DNA of 64,000 nt from Bradyrhizobium archetypum. GTDB taxonomy: Bacteria; Pseudomonadota; Alphaproteobacteria; Rhizobiales; Xanthobacteraceae. Position 1 is the stretch's first letter, and every line of letters begins with the position of its first letter. A program made the translations under genes and the position numbers. Below, in pieces: positions 37,590 to 46,415 of the stretch. The DNA lies in assembly GCF_013114835.1 (NCBI RefSeq), contig NZ_JAAVLW010000004.1, positions 62,001 through 126,000 on the forward strand, read 5' to 3'. The notes below the pieces were generated by a model. It saw only the letters and a program-made list of their open reading frames with translations, had not been told where the DNA came from and did no database searches.

Positions 37590-37871
37590 ATGACCCAGAC
37601 CAGCAATCGGTTTTTCGACGAGATCGGCCGTTTGATGAACGACGCCGCCGGCGCCGCCCAGGGCGTCAAGCGCGAGGTCGATACGGTCATGCGCAACCAG
37701 GCCGAACGCATTCTGCGCGACCTCGATGTCGTCAAGCGCGAGGAGTTCGATGCGGTCAAGGACATGGCCCGCCTCGCCCGCGAGGAAAATGAGGCGCTGA
37801 AAAGCCGGATCGCTGTTTTGGAAGCCAAGCTCGGCATCGCGCCGGCCGCCGGCAGCATGGCGGACGGGTAG
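37590..37871 (+). CDS. Accessory factor UbiK family protein (BMFP domain)
   Basis: 93-residue small coiled-coil protein. The C-terminal VKREEFDAVKDMARLAREENEALKSRIAVLEAKLG is the BMFP pattern of YqiC/UbiK, which assists aerobic ubiquinone synthesis in enterobacteria. ATG at 37590. Divergent from the dienelactone hydrolase; a repeat-rich spacer separates it from rplY. Confidence 0.88.
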   Translation: MTQTSNRFFDEIGRLMNDAAGAAQGVKREVDTVMRNQAERILRDLDVVKREEFDAVKDMARLAREENEALKSRIAVLEAKLGIAPAAGSMADG

Positions 37872-37879
37872 GGGATTTG

Positions 37880-38043
37880 TCCACCCTCCCTGGAGGGGGA
37901 GGGTCGACGCGCGCGAAGCGCGTGACGGGGTGGGGTGACGGTCCCTCCACGTGAACAGTGCCCGAGTGGAGAGATCACCCCACCCCGTCTCGCATTTCGC
38001 TACGCTCGATGCGATCCGCCCCTCCCCTTCCAGGGGAGGGTAA
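37880..38043. repeat. Dispersed repeat, family D copies 1a and 1b (opposed pair)
   Basis: CCACCCTCCCTGGAGGGGGAG ... GACGGGGTGGGGTGACGG followed by an inverted second copy, ATCACCCCACCCCGTC ... CCCTCCCCTTCCAGGGGAGGG. Each copy has its own internal hairpin. The same element occurs inside uvrB at 58600-58662. It accounts for most of the 328-nt spacer between the ubiK-like gene and rplY; the rest (38044-38199) should contain the rplY promoter. Confidence 0.88.
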
Positions 38044-38199
38044 CAACCAAGAAAAATCCCTTCATTTCCTTGTCATTTCGCCCCTTTGGGGCTAAAAGCC
38101 GGCCACGTCCGCAGCCCCCGCACCCCTGGAGGCTTGCTGTGGGACGCCAACGGGCCGCGATGCGGCCTTTAACTTTTTGGAAAACAAGGACTTAGCACG

Positions 38200-38919
38200 A
38201 TGGCGACCGTCAAGGAATTGAAGGCGACCGCGCGTCCGAAGAGCGGCAAGGGGGCCGCCCGGGCAGAGCGTCGCGCCGGGAGAGTGCCCGGAGTGATCTA
38301 CGGCAATAACCAGGCCCCCGTGACCATCTCGGTCGACGATAAGGAACTGCGCCAGCGCATCCTGGCCGGCCGCTTCCTGACCACGATTTACGACATCGAT
38401 CTCGAGGGCAAGAAGCACCGCGTGATTCCGCGCGACTTCCACCTCGATCCGGTGAAGGACTTCCCGCTCCATGTCGACTTCCTGCGGCTCGGCGAAGGCG
38501 CGACCATCCGCGTCAGCGTGCCGCTGCATGTCGTGAACGGCGAAATCTCGCCCGGCGTCAAGCGCGGCGGCACCGTCAACATCGTCACCCACGCCCTCGA
38601 ACTTGAGTGCTCGGTCGACAACATTCCGCAGTACGTCGAGGCCGATGTCGGCGCGCTGGAAATCAGCCACTCGCTGCATCTGTCGGAGATCAAGCTACCG
38701 ACCGGCGTGAAGTCGCTGTCGCGTGAGGATGCAACGCTGGTGACCATCGTGCCGCCGTCCGGCTACGCCGAAGAGCAGAAGGCTGCGGCGGCTGCCGCGG
38801 CCGCTGGCACGGCTGCTCCGGCGGCGGGTGCGGCTCCGGCTGCTGCCGCGCCTGCGGCAGGTGCTGCAGCTCCGGCGGCGGCCGCCAAGGCGCCGGCGGG
38901 TGGCGACAAGAAGAAGTAG
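38200..38919 (+). CDS. rplY: 50S ribosomal protein L25 (Ctc form)
   Basis: 239-residue 5S rRNA-binding protein of the long CTC form: N-terminal L25 domain (VPGVIYGNNQAPVTISVDD) and TL5 C-terminal domain (VPLHVVNGEISPGVKRGGT, SVDNIPQYVEADV, LKLPxG-like IKLPTGVKSL). The last 45 residues are almost only Ala, Pro and Gly with KKK at the end, a common alphaproteobacterial tail. ATG at 38200. pth follows at 21 nt. Confidence 0.96.
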   Translation: MATVKELKATARPKSGKGAARAERRAGRVPGVIYGNNQAPVTISVDDKELRQRILAGRFLTTIYDIDLEGKKHRVIPRDFHLDPVKDFPLHVDFLRLGEGATIRVSVPLHVVNGEISPGVKRGGTVNIVTHALELECSVDNIPQYVEADVGALEISHSLHLSEIKLPTGVKSLSREDATLVTIVPPSGYAEEQKAAAAAAAAGTAAPAAGAAPAAAAPAAGAAAPAAAAKAPAGGDKKK

Positions 38920-38940
38920 TCAGCGGCAGGATGCCGCGCC

Positions 38941-39549
38941 ATGCGCCTGTTTGTTGGCCTAGGTAATCCCGGTTCGAAATACGCGAACAACCGGCACAAC
39001 ATCGGATTCATGGCCGTCGATGAAATTGCACGGCGTCACGGTTTCGCACCGTGGCGCCGCCGTTTTCAGGGCGAGACGTCCGAAGGCACGCTCGATCGCG
39101 AGAAGGTCGTCCTGCTTCGGCCGACCACCTATATGAACGAATCCGGGCGCGCGGTTCAGGAAGCCGCGAATTTCTTCAAGCTCGGCGCCTCCGACATCAC
39201 CGTGTTTCAGGACGAGCTCGAATTGCCGCCCGCGAAAGTCCGCGTCAAGGTCGGCGGCGGTATCGCCGGCCACAACGGGCTGCGCTCGATCACCTCGCAT
39301 ATCGGCAACGACTATCGCCGGGTGCGGCTCGGGATCGGCCATCCCGGCATCAAGGAGCTGGTGCACAGCCACGTGCTCTCGGATTTCGCCAAGAGCGACC
39401 GCGCCTGGGTGGAAGCCTTGTGCGCGGCGGTGGCCGACAACGCCGGTTTGCTGGCCGCAGGGCACGACTCCTCGTTCCAGAACAAGGTGCATCTGGCGCT
39501 GCAGGCCAAGGGAATTTTTGACAAGTGTGGCGGAGAGAAGCAGGGCTGA
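38941..39549 (+). CDS. pth: Peptidyl-tRNA hydrolase
   Basis: 202 residues. Releases peptides from stalled peptidyl-t[23 protein letters not shown] carries catalytic His19; [13 protein letters not shown] and [18 protein letters not shown] are the tRNA-binding blocks. Directly downstream of rplY, a very common order in alphaproteobacteria (rplY-pth-ychF). Confidence 0.97.
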   Translation: MRLFVGLGNPGSKYANNRHNIGFMAVDEIARRHGFAPWRRRFQGETSEGTLDREKVVLLRPTTYMNESGRAVQEAANFFKLGASDITVFQDELELPPAKVRVKVGGGIAGHNGLRSITSHIGNDYRRVRLGIGHPGIKELVHSHVLSDFAKSDRAWVEALCAAVADNAGLLAAGHDSSFQNKVHLALQAKGIFDKCGGEKQG

Positions 39550-39582
39550 ACTCTCGCTCGCACAAGTGGGAAACACACACTC

Positions 39583-39674
39583 CGTCATGCCCGGGCTTGT
39601 CCTGGGCATCCACGTCTTTCTCCGAACTAGCGAGAACCAAGACGTGGATGGCCGGGACAAGCCCGGCCATGACG
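39583..39674. repeat. Dispersed repeat, family A copy 3
   Basis: CGTCATGCCCGGGCTTGTCC ... GGCATCCACGTCTT, loop, AAGACGTGGATGGCCGGGAC ... GCCCGGCCATGACG. Near-perfect long hairpin between pth and ychF. Confidence 0.9.
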
Positions 39675-39696
39675 ACGAAAGGGTTTTGAGGACACG

Positions 39697-40794
39697 ATGG
39701 GATTCAAATGCGGTATCGTTGGCCTGCCCAATGTCGGCAAGTCGACGCTGTTCAACGCGCTGACCGAGACGGCAGCGGCGCAGGCGGCGAATTATCCGTT
39801 CTGCACCATCGAGCCGAATGTCGGCGAAGTCGCCGTGCCTGATCCCAGGCTCGACAAGCTGTCAGCGATCGCAGGTTCGGCGCAGATCATTCCGACGCGG
39901 CTGACCTTCGTCGATATCGCAGGGCTGGTGCGCGGCGCTTCGAAGGGCGAAGGCCTCGGCAACCAGTTTCTTGCCACCATCCGCGAGGTCGATGCGGTCG
40001 CGCATGTGGTGCGGTGCTTTGAGGATTCCGACATCACCCATGTCGAAGGCAAGATCGCGCCATTGGCCGACATCGAGACCATCGAAACCGAACTGATGCT
40101 CGCCGATCTCGACAGCCTGGAGAAGCGCGTCGACAATCTCACCAAGAAGGCCAAGGGCAACGACAAGGACGCCAAGGAACAGCTCGATCTCATCAACCGC
40201 ACGCTCGTGCTGCTGCGCGAGGGCAAACCGGCCCGGGCGCTGGAGCGCAAGCCGGAGGAGGAGCGCGCCTTCGGCATGCTCGGTCTCCTGACCTCGAAGC
40301 CGGTGCTGTATGTCTGCAACGTCGAGGAAGGTTCGGCCAAGGAAGGCAACAGCTTTTCGAAGCAGGTGTTCGACCACGCCATGAAGGAAGGTGCGGTGGC
40401 GGTGGTGATCTCGGCCAAGATCGAATCCGAGATCGCGACGCTGTCACGCGACGAGCGCGCCGATTTCCTGGAGACGCTCGGCCTGGAAGAGGCTGGCCTC
40501 GACCGCCTGATCCGTGCCGGCTACCAGTTGCTCGACCTCATCACTTATTTCACGGTCGGCCCGAAGGAAGCCCGCGCCTGGACCATCCACCGCGGCACCA
40601 AGGCGCCGGCGGCCGCCGGTGTGATCCATACCGATTTCGAAAAGGGCTTTATCAGGGCCGAGACCATCGCCTATGCCGATTACGTCGGGCTGAACGGCGA
40701 AGCCGGCGCCCGCGACGCCGGCAAGCTCCGCCTGGAAGGCAAGGAATATGTCGTCTCCGACGGCGATGTGATGCATTTCAGGTTTAATACTTGA
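39697..40794 (+). CDS. ychF: Redox-regulated ATPase YchF (Obg family)
   Basis: 365 residues. P-loop GLPNVGKSTLFNAL, switch region FVDIAGLVRGASKGEGLGN, and NVEE in the position of the usual NKxD, the change that makes YchF prefer ATP over GTP. A coiled-coil insertion (KRVDNLTKKAKGNDKDAKEQ) and a C-terminal TGS domain (LITYFTVGPKEARAWTI) complete the family layout. Binds ribosomes; linked to translation and oxidative stress. Same strand as pth, 147 nt apart across a repeat. Confidence 0.97.
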   Translation: MGFKCGIVGLPNVGKSTLFNALTETAAAQAANYPFCTIEPNVGEVAVPDPRLDKLSAIAGSAQIIPTRLTFVDIAGLVRGASKGEGLGNQFLATIREVDAVAHVVRCFEDSDITHVEGKIAPLADIETIETELMLADLDSLEKRVDNLTKKAKGNDKDAKEQLDLINRTLVLLREGKPARALERKPEEERAFGMLGLLTSKPVLYVCNVEEGSAKEGNSFSKQVFDHAMKEGAVAVVISAKIESEIATLSRDERADFLETLGLEEAGLDRLIRAGYQLLDLITYFTVGPKEARAWTIHRGTKAPAAAGVIHTDFEKGFIRAETIAYADYVGLNGEAGARDAGKLRLEGKEYVVSDGDVMHFRFNT

Positions 40795-40807
40795 GCAGTC
40801 GGTGTGC

Positions 40808-40921
40808 GTGCCCGGACGCTGCGCAGCGCGTTAGCGGTGCGCTGCAGAGCCGGGGCCCACACCCGGCGTGGGTACCGGCTGAGCGGAGCAGCGTTACACG
40901 CTGCACCGCGTCCGGGACATG
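40808..40921. repeat. Dispersed repeat, family F copy 3
   Basis: GCCCGGACGCTGCGCAGC ... GGTGCGCTGCAGAGCCGGGGCCC ... GCTGCACCGCGTCCGGGAC. Ends are inverted. Lies between convergent ychF and the DUF4282 gene. Confidence 0.82.
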
Positions 40922-40924
40922 AGG

Positions 40925-41218
40925 TTACCGCATCCCGCCTTGATCGCGGATCGCGCCGAGATGCTCGTTGATGCGGAAGACGATCAGGATGAATTCCGCG
41001 GCGATGCGCGAAAACACCACGCCGACCACGACGCCGGCGATCGAGGACAGCAGCAGGATGAATCCGCCGAACGGGCTGATCGCCATCGCCGCAAGTGCCG
41101 AGAAGATCCCGGACAGGCCGAACAGCACGACCAAGCCGATGACCAGCCAGTAGAAAGTCTTGATGATCGTGGGGGTGATGAAGCGATCCCACTGAAACAG
41201 ATCCTGAAAATCCAACAT
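40925..41218 (-). CDS. DUF4282 small membrane protein
   Basis: 97 residues. MLDFQDLFQWDRFITPTIIK then two strong transmembrane helices (about 22-48 and 50-75) and RIAAEFILIVFRINEHL, the DUF4282 signature. Function unknown; bacterial members are stand-alone or fused to other domains. ATG at 41218. Confidence 0.88.
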   Translation of the reverse strand: MLDFQDLFQWDRFITPTIIKTFYWLVIGLVVLFGLSGIFSALAAMAISPFGGFILLLSSIAGVVVGVVFSRIAAEFILIVFRINEHLGAIRDQGGMR

Positions 41219-41411
41219 CGATCGTTCTCCGGCGAGTCACAAGCCTGATTCCAGACGGCACACCGCTAGCCCCGAAAATTGCTTCGAGCAAGTCGGGTGA
41301 GATCGCCCTCGGGCGGTACTCGCCCGTGGCGAATGAGCCATGCGGGTGGGCGGGTTGAGATTGCCGCAAATAACGGCCACAATCGGGCTTCTCCACCACG
41401 ATCCTCAATCC

Positions 41412-41873
41412 ATGAACACACTCACATTCGAAGATTTCACGCTCGGCCATTTCGGCACGTTCGGACCGCGCCACGTCACGCGCGAGGAGATACTGGCCTT
41501 CGCCGCCGAGTACGACCCGCAACCGATGCATTTGGACGAGGCCGCCGCCAAAGCATCGATGCTGAAGGGGCTGTCCGGTTCGGGCTGGCATCTCGGCTCG
41601 CTCATGATGCGGATGCTGTTCGACGGCTTTATCGGCCGCACCGCCTCGCTCGGCTCGCCCGGCGTCAACGAGATGCGCTGGCTGGCGCCGCTGCGTCCGG
41701 GCGACGACCTGACGCTGGATGTGAGCGTGGCGGAGGCCAGGATTTCCCGCAGCCGGCCCGAGACCGGCATCGTGACCTTCAAGGGTACGATCCGTAACGC
41801 GGCCGGCGTGGTGCTGTGCGAGATGGAGTCCCCGATCATCGTGCGCCGGCGCCTTGAAGCAGGAGCGGCGTAG
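41412..41873 (+). CDS. MaoC-like (R)-specific enoyl-CoA hydratase, first of a pair
   Basis: 153-residue hotdog protein. EEILAFAAEYDPQPMHLDEAAA carries the hydratase motif (Asp and His), and SGSGWHLGSLMMRML with PGVNEMRWLAPLRPGDDLT is typical of MaoC dehydratases. The next gene is its paralogue two bases downstream, so the two likely make a heteromer or are duplicates with different substrates. Acyl-CoA substrate unknown. Confidence 0.9.
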   Translation: MNTLTFEDFTLGHFGTFGPRHVTREEILAFAAEYDPQPMHLDEAAAKASMLKGLSGSGWHLGSLMMRMLFDGFIGRTASLGSPGVNEMRWLAPLRPGDDLTLDVSVAEARISRSRPETGIVTFKGTIRNAAGVVLCEMESPIIVRRRLEAGAA

Positions 41874-41875
41874 CG

Positions 41876-42358
41876 ATGCGTTTCTTCGAGGACATCGAGA
41901 TCGGCGCGAAACGCGAGTTTGGCTCGTTCACCTTTACCGCCGACGACATCAAGCGGTTCGCCGCGCAGTTCGATCCGCAGCGCTTTCACCTCGACGAGGA
42001 GGAGGGGCGCAAATCCCTGTTCGGCGGACTGGCTGCATCGGGCTGGCACGTCGCAGCGGTATGCATGAAGCTCCTCGTCGCCGACGGCAAGCGATTGACG
42101 ACCGAGGCTCTCGCACGCGGGGAGAAGGTCGCTGTGTGGGGGCCGTCGCCGGGTTTTCGCGAACTGCGCTGGATCAGGCCGGTGCTGGCGGGCGATATCG
42201 TCAGCTTTTCCAACCAGGTCGAAACCAAGCGGACCTCGGAGAAGCGCCCGGGATGGGGCATCCTTCAGGCCCGCAATACCGGCATCAATCAGCGCGGCGA
42301 AGTGGTGTTCTCGTTCCTCGCCACCGCCTTCGTGCCACGACGGAATGCGGGTTCCTGA
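41876..42358 (+). CDS. MaoC-like (R)-specific enoyl-CoA hydratase, second of a pair
   Basis: 160 residues, similar to the preceding gene: DDIKRFAAQFDPQRFHLDEEEG holds the Asp/His pair, followed by GLAASGWHVAAVCMKLLV and SPGFRELRWIRPVLAGDIVS. Starts 2 nt after the first gene stops; clearly one transcript. The two proteins share the block order along their whole length, consistent with tandem duplication. Confidence 0.9.
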   Translation: MRFFEDIEIGAKREFGSFTFTADDIKRFAAQFDPQRFHLDEEEGRKSLFGGLAASGWHVAAVCMKLLVADGKRLTTEALARGEKVAVWGPSPGFRELRWIRPVLAGDIVSFSNQVETKRTSEKRPGWGILQARNTGINQRGEVVFSFLATAFVPRRNAGS

Positions 42359-42401
42359 GAATCGTGGCCTAAGATCAATTCGGCCCATCCAGCGAAACAT
42401 G

Positions 42402-42465
42402 GTTAGCGAATTGTTTCGTTAGTGCTTCGTAATCCATGGCACCACGAAACCGAATTTTCGCTAAC
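42402..42465 (+). promoter_or_regulatory. Stem-loop upstream of a small membrane protein gene
   Basis: GTTAGCGAA (42402-42410) pairs perfectly with TTCGCTAAC (42457-42465), and GTTTCG / CGAAAC continue the stem past a bulge. It lies about 50 nt before the 42518 start. Role unknown; could be a leader hairpin or part of a small RNA. Confidence 0.4.
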
Positions 42466-42517
42466 GCATTTTGAACTTTCTGCCTGCCAAATGCGTCTCA
42501 GGGGAAGTACCGAGGGG

Positions 42518-42667
42518 ATGAAAATGGCAGATCACAGCGGCCTGAAATTCGTCGGCTTTGTCTTCGCAACCGTCACGCTGGCGGTGATGCTGACCGCCGG
42601 CATGGTGGTGAAATCCTACGCGGACGGTGTCTACACGATCGAAGATACCGCGTTCGTCCGTCACTAG
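42518..42667 (+). CDS. Small single-helix membrane protein
   Basis: 49 residues: short polar start (MKMADHSG), one transmembrane helix (LKFVGFVFATVTLAVMLTAG), and a short outer tail ending VRH. GAGGGG precedes the start; ATG at 42524 is an alternative two codons in. No family recognised. Confidence 0.65.
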   Translation: MKMADHSGLKFVGFVFATVTLAVMLTAGMVVKSYADGVYTIEDTAFVRH

Positions 42668-42688
42668 TTTTCGGATCGAAAACGCAGA

Positions 42689-42712
42689 CGCTGAATCGAG
42701 AAAGATTCAGCG
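42689..42712. terminator. Bidirectional hairpin between two convergent small genes
   Basis: CGCTGAATC-GAGAAA-GATTCAGCG, a perfect 9-bp stem at the convergent ends of the 42518 and 42707 genes. Weak U-tracts on both sides. Confidence 0.55.
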
Positions 42713-42853
42713 ACTCCAGATCAGCGTCATCGCCACCACCGCAAGCGTCAGCAATCCGACGAAGCGGATCACGATCGTGCCCATGCTGTGGGACGATTGC
42801 CGCAGCGGCATTGAATCCATGTTGTCTGGCTGAACGTTCTGAACGTTTTGCAT
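42707..42853 (-). CDS. Small membrane protein with QNVQNVQ start
   Basis: 48 residues: MQNVQNVQPDNMDSMPLRQS, then one transmembrane helix (TIVIRFVGLLTLAVVAMTLIW) and SR. Start at ATG 42853; an in-frame extension upstream exists. Convergent with the other small membrane gene. No family recognised; moderate confidence that it is a gene. Confidence 0.55.
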   Translation of the reverse strand: MQNVQNVQPDNMDSMPLRQSSHSMGTIVIRFVGLLTLAVVAMTLIWSR

Positions 42854-42947
42854 CGCCGCTGTGTCCTTGAAAATGGTGCCTGCTGTCGCGTGAAGACATC
42901 CGTCCTGGGACGCGACTGTGCTTATAGGGTTCAGATCGAACACAGCC

Positions 42948-42984
42948 AAACAAAACCGCCGCGCTTCCGTGCGGAAGGCGGCGG
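42948..42984 (-). terminator. Terminator downstream of the 43011 gene
   Basis: On the minus strand CCGCCGCCTTCCG-CA-CGGAAGCGCGGCGG followed by TTTTGTTT, 27 nt after the stop. Confidence 0.75.
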
Positions 42985-43010
42985 AGTGTTAGATTTTTGC
43001 AACGATCGAG

Positions 43011-43427
43011 TTAGGCGTTGCGCAGGCCGTCGGCAGCGCGCTTCCACTGCGTGACGTTGTCGGCGATCATGCGCGTCGACTTCATCGCAGCCTGGCTGAG
43101 CTGGGCGTAGCCCGAGATCTCGCGCTGGACACGCTGGCCTTCGGCATGCAGCAGGTCGCGGAGGCTTTCGAGTTCGGAAATCAGCTTCTCGATTTCCGCA
43201 AGCGACGTGCCGGCGACGCGCTGGATCAGCGAGTTGACGTTGTTGACGGTCGCTTCCGCGTTGGCGTCGAGTGGCACAGCGTCGGGCGCCACGGCGGGCC
43301 GGCGCAGATAGGCGATGTCGTTGCGAACGAAATCGCGGATGCCGGCCTCGACTTCCGATACGGCAGCGAGATCGTTGTCTACTTCCGGGGTCTCATCAAT
43401 CTGTTCCGGACGAATGGTGGCGTTCAT
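43011..43427 (-). CDS. Hypothetical coiled-coil protein
   Basis: 138 residues, soluble and rich in charged helices. IEKLISELESLRDLLHAEGQRVQREIS in the middle is a good coiled coil, ending in IADNVTQWKRAADGLRNA. No signal peptide, no known domain. The clear terminator and ordinary codon use support a real gene. Resembles lineage-restricted Bradyrhizobium proteins of unknown role. Confidence 0.78.
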   Translation of the reverse strand: MNATIRPEQIDETPEVDNDLAAVSEVEAGIRDFVRNDIAYLRRPAVAPDAVPLDANAEATVNNVNSLIQRVAGTSLAEIEKLISELESLRDLLHAEGQRVQREISGYAQLSQAAMKSTRMIADNVTQWKRAADGLRNA

Positions 43428-43607
43428 CGGCTATTCCTCTGTTTCGCTTTCAGGCGAGCGCGGACGTCCCCCGCACGACGAAGTGGAGCGGGTCCATCTG
43501 TCCCGCCGATTTTGGCCGCATCTGGGCCAATCTGCGGCAATGGTCGATCATTCTCGCGCGTTAACCATTTGGGTTCGAAAACCCTGTCAAATCAGCCCGA
43601 TTCGCTG

Positions 43608-44519
43608 CTACCAGCTACGTTTGAAGCCGGCGCTGAGGCTCTTGCTCGCGGCGCCGGAGGGCGTTTCGCCGATCGAGCCGGAGATGGTGACGCCGTCCAA
43701 CAGCTTCTGCTCGGCGCCAAGCTTGCGCAGCCACTTGTCGTCCGAGGTCGACAGCGTCTGGCCGGCGATCAGGCTGGTGCCGGTATCGGCGATGCTGAGC
43801 CGCGCCGACTGGTCGGTCTCATAGCTGCGCACCGGATGGCTGATGATGCCGGGCACCGGCACGATGCCCTGCTGGATCAGGTTGTAGTCGTTCTTGAGCG
43901 TCAGCGAATATTGTTCGCTGAGCAGCAGCGATTTGCTCAAGGAGGTCCCGAGCTTGCTCTGCTCGGAGCCGGGATCGACGCGGGCTTCGACCGCGGTCTT
44001 GTCCCAGATCGAGGCCACGCCGGGCGCCGTGATCGCCGCCCAGGCGGTGCCCGAGGATTCCGGCAGGCTGCCGCCATTGGCGAGCCTTTCCGAAAGCTGT
44101 TCGGACGTGGTCGCGATGCCTTGCCGTGTAACCGTCATGTCGGCGCCGATGCGCGTATCCCAGAACGGCGAGATCGATTGCTTGACCGACACCGCGGCGG
44201 TGCCGTTCGGCCTTTCATTGGCGGACCATGAAGCTTCCGCGTTGGCCGCAGCCCTCGCGGCGCTTCCTTTCGCTACCAAGTCGCTGAGGGTCGATGCATC
44301 GACATTGAGCTGGCTCCAGTCGAGCTTGTCGACGTCGATGTCCTTCATGATGTCGGGATCGTTGACGCTGGGTGCCGCCTCGGCCTCTTCGGCCTCCTGC
44401 ATCTCCGGCTCGTCGCTGGTTGGCGGCGTTTGTGCCGTTGCCGCCAGCATCCATGCCGAACTTACACCGGCCACCAGCACTGGCAGCCGCGCCCAGCCAC
44501 ATCGCATTTTCGGAATCAT
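43608..44519 (-). CDS. Hypothetical secreted protein, possibly outer-membrane associated
   Basis: About 303 residues. Signal-like N-terminus (RLPVLVAGVSSAWMLAATAQ), an acidic Glu/Ala/Pro stretch (about 35-55), VDKLDWSQLNVDASTLSDL, then 200 residues of alternating Ser/Thr-rich beta-like sequence ending in a terminal aromatic (SAGFKRSW), which suggests a barrel or beta-sheet protein. No named family. Start uncertain: ATG at 44519, 44507 or 44537. Confidence 0.7.
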   Translation of the reverse strand: MIPKMRCGWARLPVLVAGVSSAWMLAATAQTPPTSDEPEMQEAEEAEAAPSVNDPDIMKDIDVDKLDWSQLNVDASTLSDLVAKGSAARAAANAEASWSANERPNGTAAVSVKQSISPFWDTRIGADMTVTRQGIATTSEQLSERLANGGSLPESSGTAWAAITAPGVASIWDKTAVEARVDPGSEQSKLGTSLSKSLLLSEQYSLTLKNDYNLIQQGIVPVPGIISHPVRSYETDQSARLSIADTGTSLIAGQTLSTSDDKWLRKLGAEQKLLDGVTISGSIGETPSGAASKSLSAGFKRSW

Positions 44520-44627
44520 TGCCCGCCCGCATTCCAACTCGCGCCTAGAATGCGTTCGCTCTGTTGCGAAATTATGGCGGGGTTCTCGTCAGTGCTGTCG
44601 ATGTGGCGCAGAAGAAACTGAGGGCTT

Positions 44628-44698
44628 GTCATTCCGGGGCGCGTGCGAACCCGGAATCTCGAGATTCCGGATTCGCACTTCGGGCGCCCCGGAATGAC
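44628..44698. repeat. Dispersed repeat, family E copy 2
   Basis: GTCATTCCGGGGCGCG ... CCCGGAATCTCGAGATTCCGG ... CGCCCCGGAATGAC. A long palindrome with the same ATCTCGAGAT hinge as the copy at 25627-25700. Confidence 0.88.
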
Positions 44699-44710
44699 AG
44701 CTCGCAATCG

Positions 44711-45160
44711 CTAGATCGGCTCCGCGCGCCGGCCGGTCAGGATCGCGGCGACGTCGCGTTCGAGCAGTTGCTGGACCAGGTCGAAGGTATCGATGATTTC
44801 CCTGATATGGCTGATCTTGCCGTCGCGCAGCGTGTAGAAGCCGGCGATGTCGAACTGCACCATGCGCTGGTTGATGCTCTTGCGGAAGAACACGCGGATG
44901 AAAGCGGCTGCCTTGTCGCCCTCGCTGACCAGCATCGGCACCTCGCAGCGCAGCTCGGAATAGCGTGCGCGCACCGCATTCCACATCTCGCGCAGCTCAG
45001 CCTTGCCGCGGCGATGGCCCATATGCGGCAGGATGTCGATCGGGGCGTTGGCGAGGGATTCGACGTCGTCGGTGCAGCGCTCCAGCGCGCCCTCGACGTC
45101 GCCGGAATACAGGACGTTGAGGAAATCCAGCACGCGCTCGCGGTTCGATCCCTCGGTCAT
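44711..45160 (-). CDS. NTF2-like (SnoaL/ketosteroid-isomerase fold) protein
   Basis: 149 residues. RERVLDFLNVLYSGDVEGAL, GHRRGKAELREMWNAV and FDIAGFYTLRDGKISHIREIIDTFD are the standard layout of a SnoaL-like cone. Members include isomerases, cyclases, dehydratases and accessory subunits, so no reaction can be given. ATG at 45160. Confidence 0.87.
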   Translation of the reverse strand: MTEGSNRERVLDFLNVLYSGDVEGALERCTDDVESLANAPIDILPHMGHRRGKAELREMWNAVRARYSELRCEVPMLVSEGDKAAAFIRVFFRKSINQRMVQFDIAGFYTLRDGKISHIREIIDTFDLVQQLLERDVAAILTGRRAEPI

Positions 45161-45513
45161 TCGCCCACCTTACCTGCGTTCGGCTCTTGCGACCGTTCCC
45201 ATTGTGAACGGAACGGCAGAAATCACAATCAGAAGGAACTAAAGTATCCGTTGCCTTGGTTTCGAAATGGTTCACTACGACGAGCCATGCGGCGGGCAGG
45301 AGGGCGAAAGGGGCGGTATCCTGCTGCTTTCCGAACGCCGCTTCCGAATGCCGACAGGACCGCTGCGGCGATTGCGTCAAAGGCCCGTTGTTGTCGCCGC
45401 TCTCCGCGCTGAACCGGCTTTTGCCGCCGCCGACAATGCATGCCGCCGTTCTGCACGGAACGACCAGCGCCAGCGTTATTTCTTTTTTCGAGAGGAGGAT
45501 CGGGTGACCTCGA
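45161..45513. other. Non-coding stretch between the NTF2-like and VOC genes
   Basis: About 350 nt with several open frames but none with plausible protein-like composition or a ribosome-binding site. The NTF2-like promoter should be at its left end. Nothing else recognised. Confidence 0.4.
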
Positions 45514-45933
45514 TCAGCCCGCCTTGTCGGCCGAAGCAATCGCGGACGTGTCCATCCACATCGCTCCCAAAGCATGGCCGTCGGGATCAGCGAGGTCGCG
45601 GGCGTACATGAAGCCATGGTCCTCTACTGGATTGATATCGGCGGTACCGCCATTTGCGGCGGCTGCGCGATTCATCGCATCGACAGCGTCGCGGCTGTCG
45701 CACGACAGAGCCAGCATCACTTCGCTCGACGTCTTTGGTGGGATGGGGCGGCTCGTAAAGGTGCGCCATTTGGCATGGGTGAGCAGCATGAACTTGATTG
45801 CTTCACTCCACACCATGCACGCAGCCGTCTCGTCGGTGAGCTGAGGATTGTTCTTGAAACCGATGGATTGGTAGAAAGCCATGGAGGCCTTGAGGTCGGT
45901 GACCGGCAGGCTCACAAAAATCATCTTGCTCAT
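45514..45933 (-). CDS. VOC (glyoxalase/bleomycin-resistance) family protein
   Basis: 139 residues. MIFVSLPVTDLKASMAFYQSIGF opens a beta-alpha-beta-beta-beta module; ARDLADPDGHALGAMWMD closes the second. This matches the PhnB-like glyoxalase relatives common in Rhizobiales; the extradiol/glyoxalase fold binds a metal, but only some ligands are evident. ATG at 45933 is chosen for spacing from GAAGGA; 45936 is equally possible. Substrate unknown. Confidence 0.88.
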   Translation of the reverse strand: MSKMIFVSLPVTDLKASMAFYQSIGFKNNPQLTDETAACMVWSEAIKFMLLTHAKWRTFTSRPIPPKTSSEVMLALSCDSRDAVDAMNRAAAANGGTADINPVEDHGFMYARDLADPDGHALGAMWMDTSAIASADKAG

Positions 45934-46415
45934 CATCCTTTCCTTCTGTTGGGATGCCAATCCCCAGCGAGTGGCGCAAACGGCGATAGTCCCTGCTTAA
46001 AGACGATTGAAGGCCCGCCGAACCGACACCGCATGTTGCATTTTTCTGAAATTCCAACGGTCAAGCTCCAATGTCTTGGATTCTGCACCTGGCCAAAGCA
46101 GCGTGAGGTTCGTTCAGGGTCAACAGCGCCAGTTTGACTGGCGACGTGTCACTTCCGGTCTCCCCCGATCAGCAGACGATATCTGTGCCCAACCGAACTT
46201 CGCCATCGGGCCACAAGCAGAGATTGCGCTTCATGAGTTCGGGCCCTAGTCTGAGCTTCGGCAGGACACGTGGTCGAGAACGGAGGGGGCGGACATTTCG
46301 GTAGATCGGGGTGTGGCGCGGTTTGGCGACCGTCTCATGATGGGAGCGCGTCGCTAGGCGCACTGTATTCACAGCGCGATCACTTCGCAGCATTCGATAG
46401 GGTTTCGAGCACAAT
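45934..46415. other. Non-coding stretch with lower G+C
   Basis: About 480 nt between the VOC gene and a truncated secreted protein. Composition is less G+C-rich and less codon-like than neighbours. No gene, RNA or IS end recognised. Confidence 0.4.
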
